Below, piece after piece: positions 6,092 through 7,637 of a stretch of 7,637 nt of DNA. The stretch comes from Sphingomonas sp. UBA4766 (GTDB lineage: Bacteria; Pseudomonadota; Alphaproteobacteria; Sphingomonadales; Sphingomonadaceae), in the NCBI GenBank assembly GCA_002403415.1, contig DHHS01000020.1, positions 3,734 through 11,370 on the forward strand, given 5' to 3'. Made by a program: the position numbers and the translations under genes. The notes beneath the pieces are model-generated. The model saw nothing but the letters and a program-made list of their open reading frames with translations. It did no database searches and was not told where the DNA came from. Numbering within the stretch: position 1 is the first letter of the stretch; the number at the start of each line of letters is the position of its first letter.

Positions 6092-7637
6092 TCAGCGCTG
6101 AGTAATGTATTCGGGGGATGCCATTGTCAGCAAAATGGCGGTGTAGACGCGGTTGGTCGGCCCGTTGGTTGCGGTGGCGGAAATACTGTCCACCGCCGCG
6201 CGGATGGCGGCCACGGTGGCAGCGCTTAACTGCCCGGCGGCGAGCAGCAGGTTGACTTCGTCGACCAGCGCGCCGCTATCCGCCGCCAGCGCGATGAGGG
6301 GCGCGTAATCGGCCCGGACGTCATTGCCGATGCCGTTCTGGATCACGCCCTGCATATAATTGACATAGGCAACGACCGAGGGCTCGTTGGTAATCTGAAA
6401 CTCTGGTGCGACCAGCGATGCATTGGCGATTGCGGTGTTGGGCGGGGTATAGCCGGGGCGGAAAAAGTTGAACACTGACGGTGCGCGGCCAAATGATTGC
6501 GCCAGCCGGTTGGTCGAGCTCGACGTGTCGCCGATCGGCCATAGCCCGCCGCTCGATGTCGCGCCAAAGGCTCGCGCCCAATTGGCTAGCCTCACCACGG
6601 GTTCGCGCAGTTTGCCCGATGCGCTGCCGTTCGCGGTGTCAGCACGCGCTTCGGGATCGAGCAGGATCGCGCGAACCACCGCGCGCAAATCCCCCCGCAC
6701 GCCCGCGCCGTTATTCGCGAAAATCGCCGCGACGCGCCCGACATAGGCGGCGGACGGGTTGCTCGTCACCAGCCGTTGAATCAACTGGCGCGAGACAAAG
6801 GGCGGGACGTTGGGGTGGGCAAAGATCGTGTCGAGCGCAATGCCGACGGCGGCGACGCCGTCGGTGCCCGCTGGCACGGTCGCTCCCAAAAAGGTCGAGG
6901 CGCCGCTTTCATGGTTTGATGCATTGACGATAAGTGGGCGGCGATAGCGATCGGGCGTGCTGTTATCGTTCGAATCGAGCGACAGACCGGTGAACACGCG
7001 GGCCAGCTGCGACACGTCCTGCGGGGTATAGGTGTCGATCGGCTGACCGCCCGAAAGCTGGAGCGTTCCATCCATGTTCAGCCGGTTCAGCCCGATGGTA
7101 AACAATTGCATCAGCTCGCGCGCGTAATTTTCGTCGGGCATCGACCCCGTCGCCGGATTCGCGCGTCGATTGTTCAAAAAGGTCAGGAACGACGCCATGC
7201 CCGGATTGAACGTAATCCGTTCGAGCAGCGTGCGAAAATTTCCAAAGGCATTATCCAGCAGTGTGTCGAGCCAGGCCGCCGCCGTGAATTGCCGCCACGA
7301 CACGTTCAGGCCGTTGATGCTGACCACCAGCATTTCAGACAGCGCCATCCCCACCCGCTGGCGCAGTTGGCCGGGCTCTGAAATGATTTGCCGCCAAACG
7401 GTGTTGTCGAACCCATTGGTGTTGTTGACGTTTGCCGATATGGCAAAGCCATTGCTGACCAGCCAGTCCCAATGGCTGGTGCGGGGGCGGACCATCTGGT
7501 CGGTAATCCAGCCATCAAACCCCAGTGACTGCACCTGTGTGATGTCGGCGCGGGTCGCGCCGAAGGTGGCTTGTTGCAGGAACCGGCTCGCTTGCGCAGC
7601 GCTGATCGGGGCGGGGGTTGGGGTGGGTGTTGGCGCC
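6092..7637 (-). CDS. DUF1800 family protein (5' end beyond the window)
   Basis: Function unknown. 514 residues are visible, reading leftwards from 7636 to tga at 6094-6092. The frame enters through a Thr/Pro linker (APTPTPTPAP), then SAAQASRFLQQATFGATRAD, the typical DUF1800 opening, and QSLGFDGWITDQM. Further hallmarks are ENYARELMQLFTIGLNRL (about visible residues 169-186), FVSRQLIQRLVTSNP, GDLRAVVRAILLDPEAR, FNFFRPGYTPPN and a C-terminal ILLTMASPEYITQR. A gtg at 7534 opens a shorter reading but would discard the conserved opening motif, so the real start lies outside the window. An upstream signal peptide or lipoprotein signal is expected from the linker but is not visible. The gene is first of a pair with the DUF1501 gene 16 nt downstream. 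The products probably act together outside the cytoplasm, but no activity can be assigned. Confidence 0.93.
   Translation of the reverse strand, partial: APTPTPTPAPISAAQASRFLQQATFGATRADITQVQSLGFDGWITDQMVRPRTSHWDWLVSNGFAISANVNNTNGFDNTVWRQIISEPGQLRQRVGMALSEMLVVSINGLNVSWRQFTAAAWLDTLLDNAFGNFRTLLERITFNPGMASFLTFLNNRRANPATGSMPDENYARELMQLFTIGLNRLNMDGTLQLSGGQPIDTYTPQDVSQLARVFTGLSLDSNDNSTPDRYRRPLIVNASNHESGASTFLGATVPAGTDGVAAVGIALDTIFAHPNVPPFVSRQLIQRLVTSNPSAAYVGRVAAIFANNGAGVRGDLRAVVRAILLDPEARADTANGSASGKLREPVVRLANWARAFGATSSGGLWPIGDTSSSTNRLAQSFGRAPSVFNFFRPGYTPPNTAIANASLVAPEFQITNEPSVVAYVNYMQGVIQNGIGNDVRADYAPLIALAADSGALVDEVNLLLAAGQLSAATVAAIRAAVDSISATATNGPTNRVYTAILLTMASPEYITQR

Noticed and set aside
5599..6105. 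168-codon frame on the + strand opposite the DUF1501 N-terminal region
   Set aside because: It overlaps the Tat signal and GGND motif coding of a clear DUF1501 gene; no supporting features.
6843..6864. Perfect 8-bp inverted repeat (ccgacggc / gccgtcgg) inside the DUF1800 gene
   Set aside because: It lies within a coding Gly/Ala/Val-rich segment (DGVAAVG) where GC-rich codons give such repeats by chance, and no T-tract or other signal adjoins it.

Overview
This looks like a chromosomal window from a GC-rich alphaproteobacterium, most likely of the order Sphingomonadales. The grounds are the truB-rpsO-pnp order, the strong G/C third-position bias, and a polynucleotide phosphorylase with a long Arg/Gly-rich tail ending in a [14 protein letters not shown] peptide, which I recall from sphingomonad PNPases. 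Genus is not resolvable by eye.

Left half (1-3420, + strand): the housekeeping translation/RNA-decay cluster. It holds the 3' part of truB (tRNA pseudouridine-55 synthase), then rpsO (ribosomal protein S15) 23 nt later, a strong intrinsic terminator, a leader of about 170 nt rich in inverted repeats, and pnp (polynucleotide phosphorylase). A second hairpin terminator follows pnp. It has T-rich flanks on both strands, so it can serve the convergent gene on the other side as well.

Right half (3482-7637, - strand): three exported proteins of poorly known function. Reading leftwards from the right edge they are a DUF1800 protein (its N-terminus lies beyond the window), a Tat-exported DUF1501 protein 16 nt downstream, and, after a 107-nt gap, a DUF5694 protein with a Sec-type signal peptide and a GxxH motif of the TraB/TIKI/ChaN-like kind. 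The DUF1800-DUF1501 pair is a recurrent two-gene unit in many bacteria. The DUF5694 gene may be cotranscribed with it or use its own weak promoter.

There is no gene-free stretch over 300 bases, and I saw no tRNA, rRNA, CRISPR array, insertion sequence or phage gene. The least explained items are the structured pnp leader, the repeat-built disordered PNPase tail and the exported DUF1800/DUF1501/DUF5694 genes. I do not see convincing evidence for a wholly new multi-gene system here.
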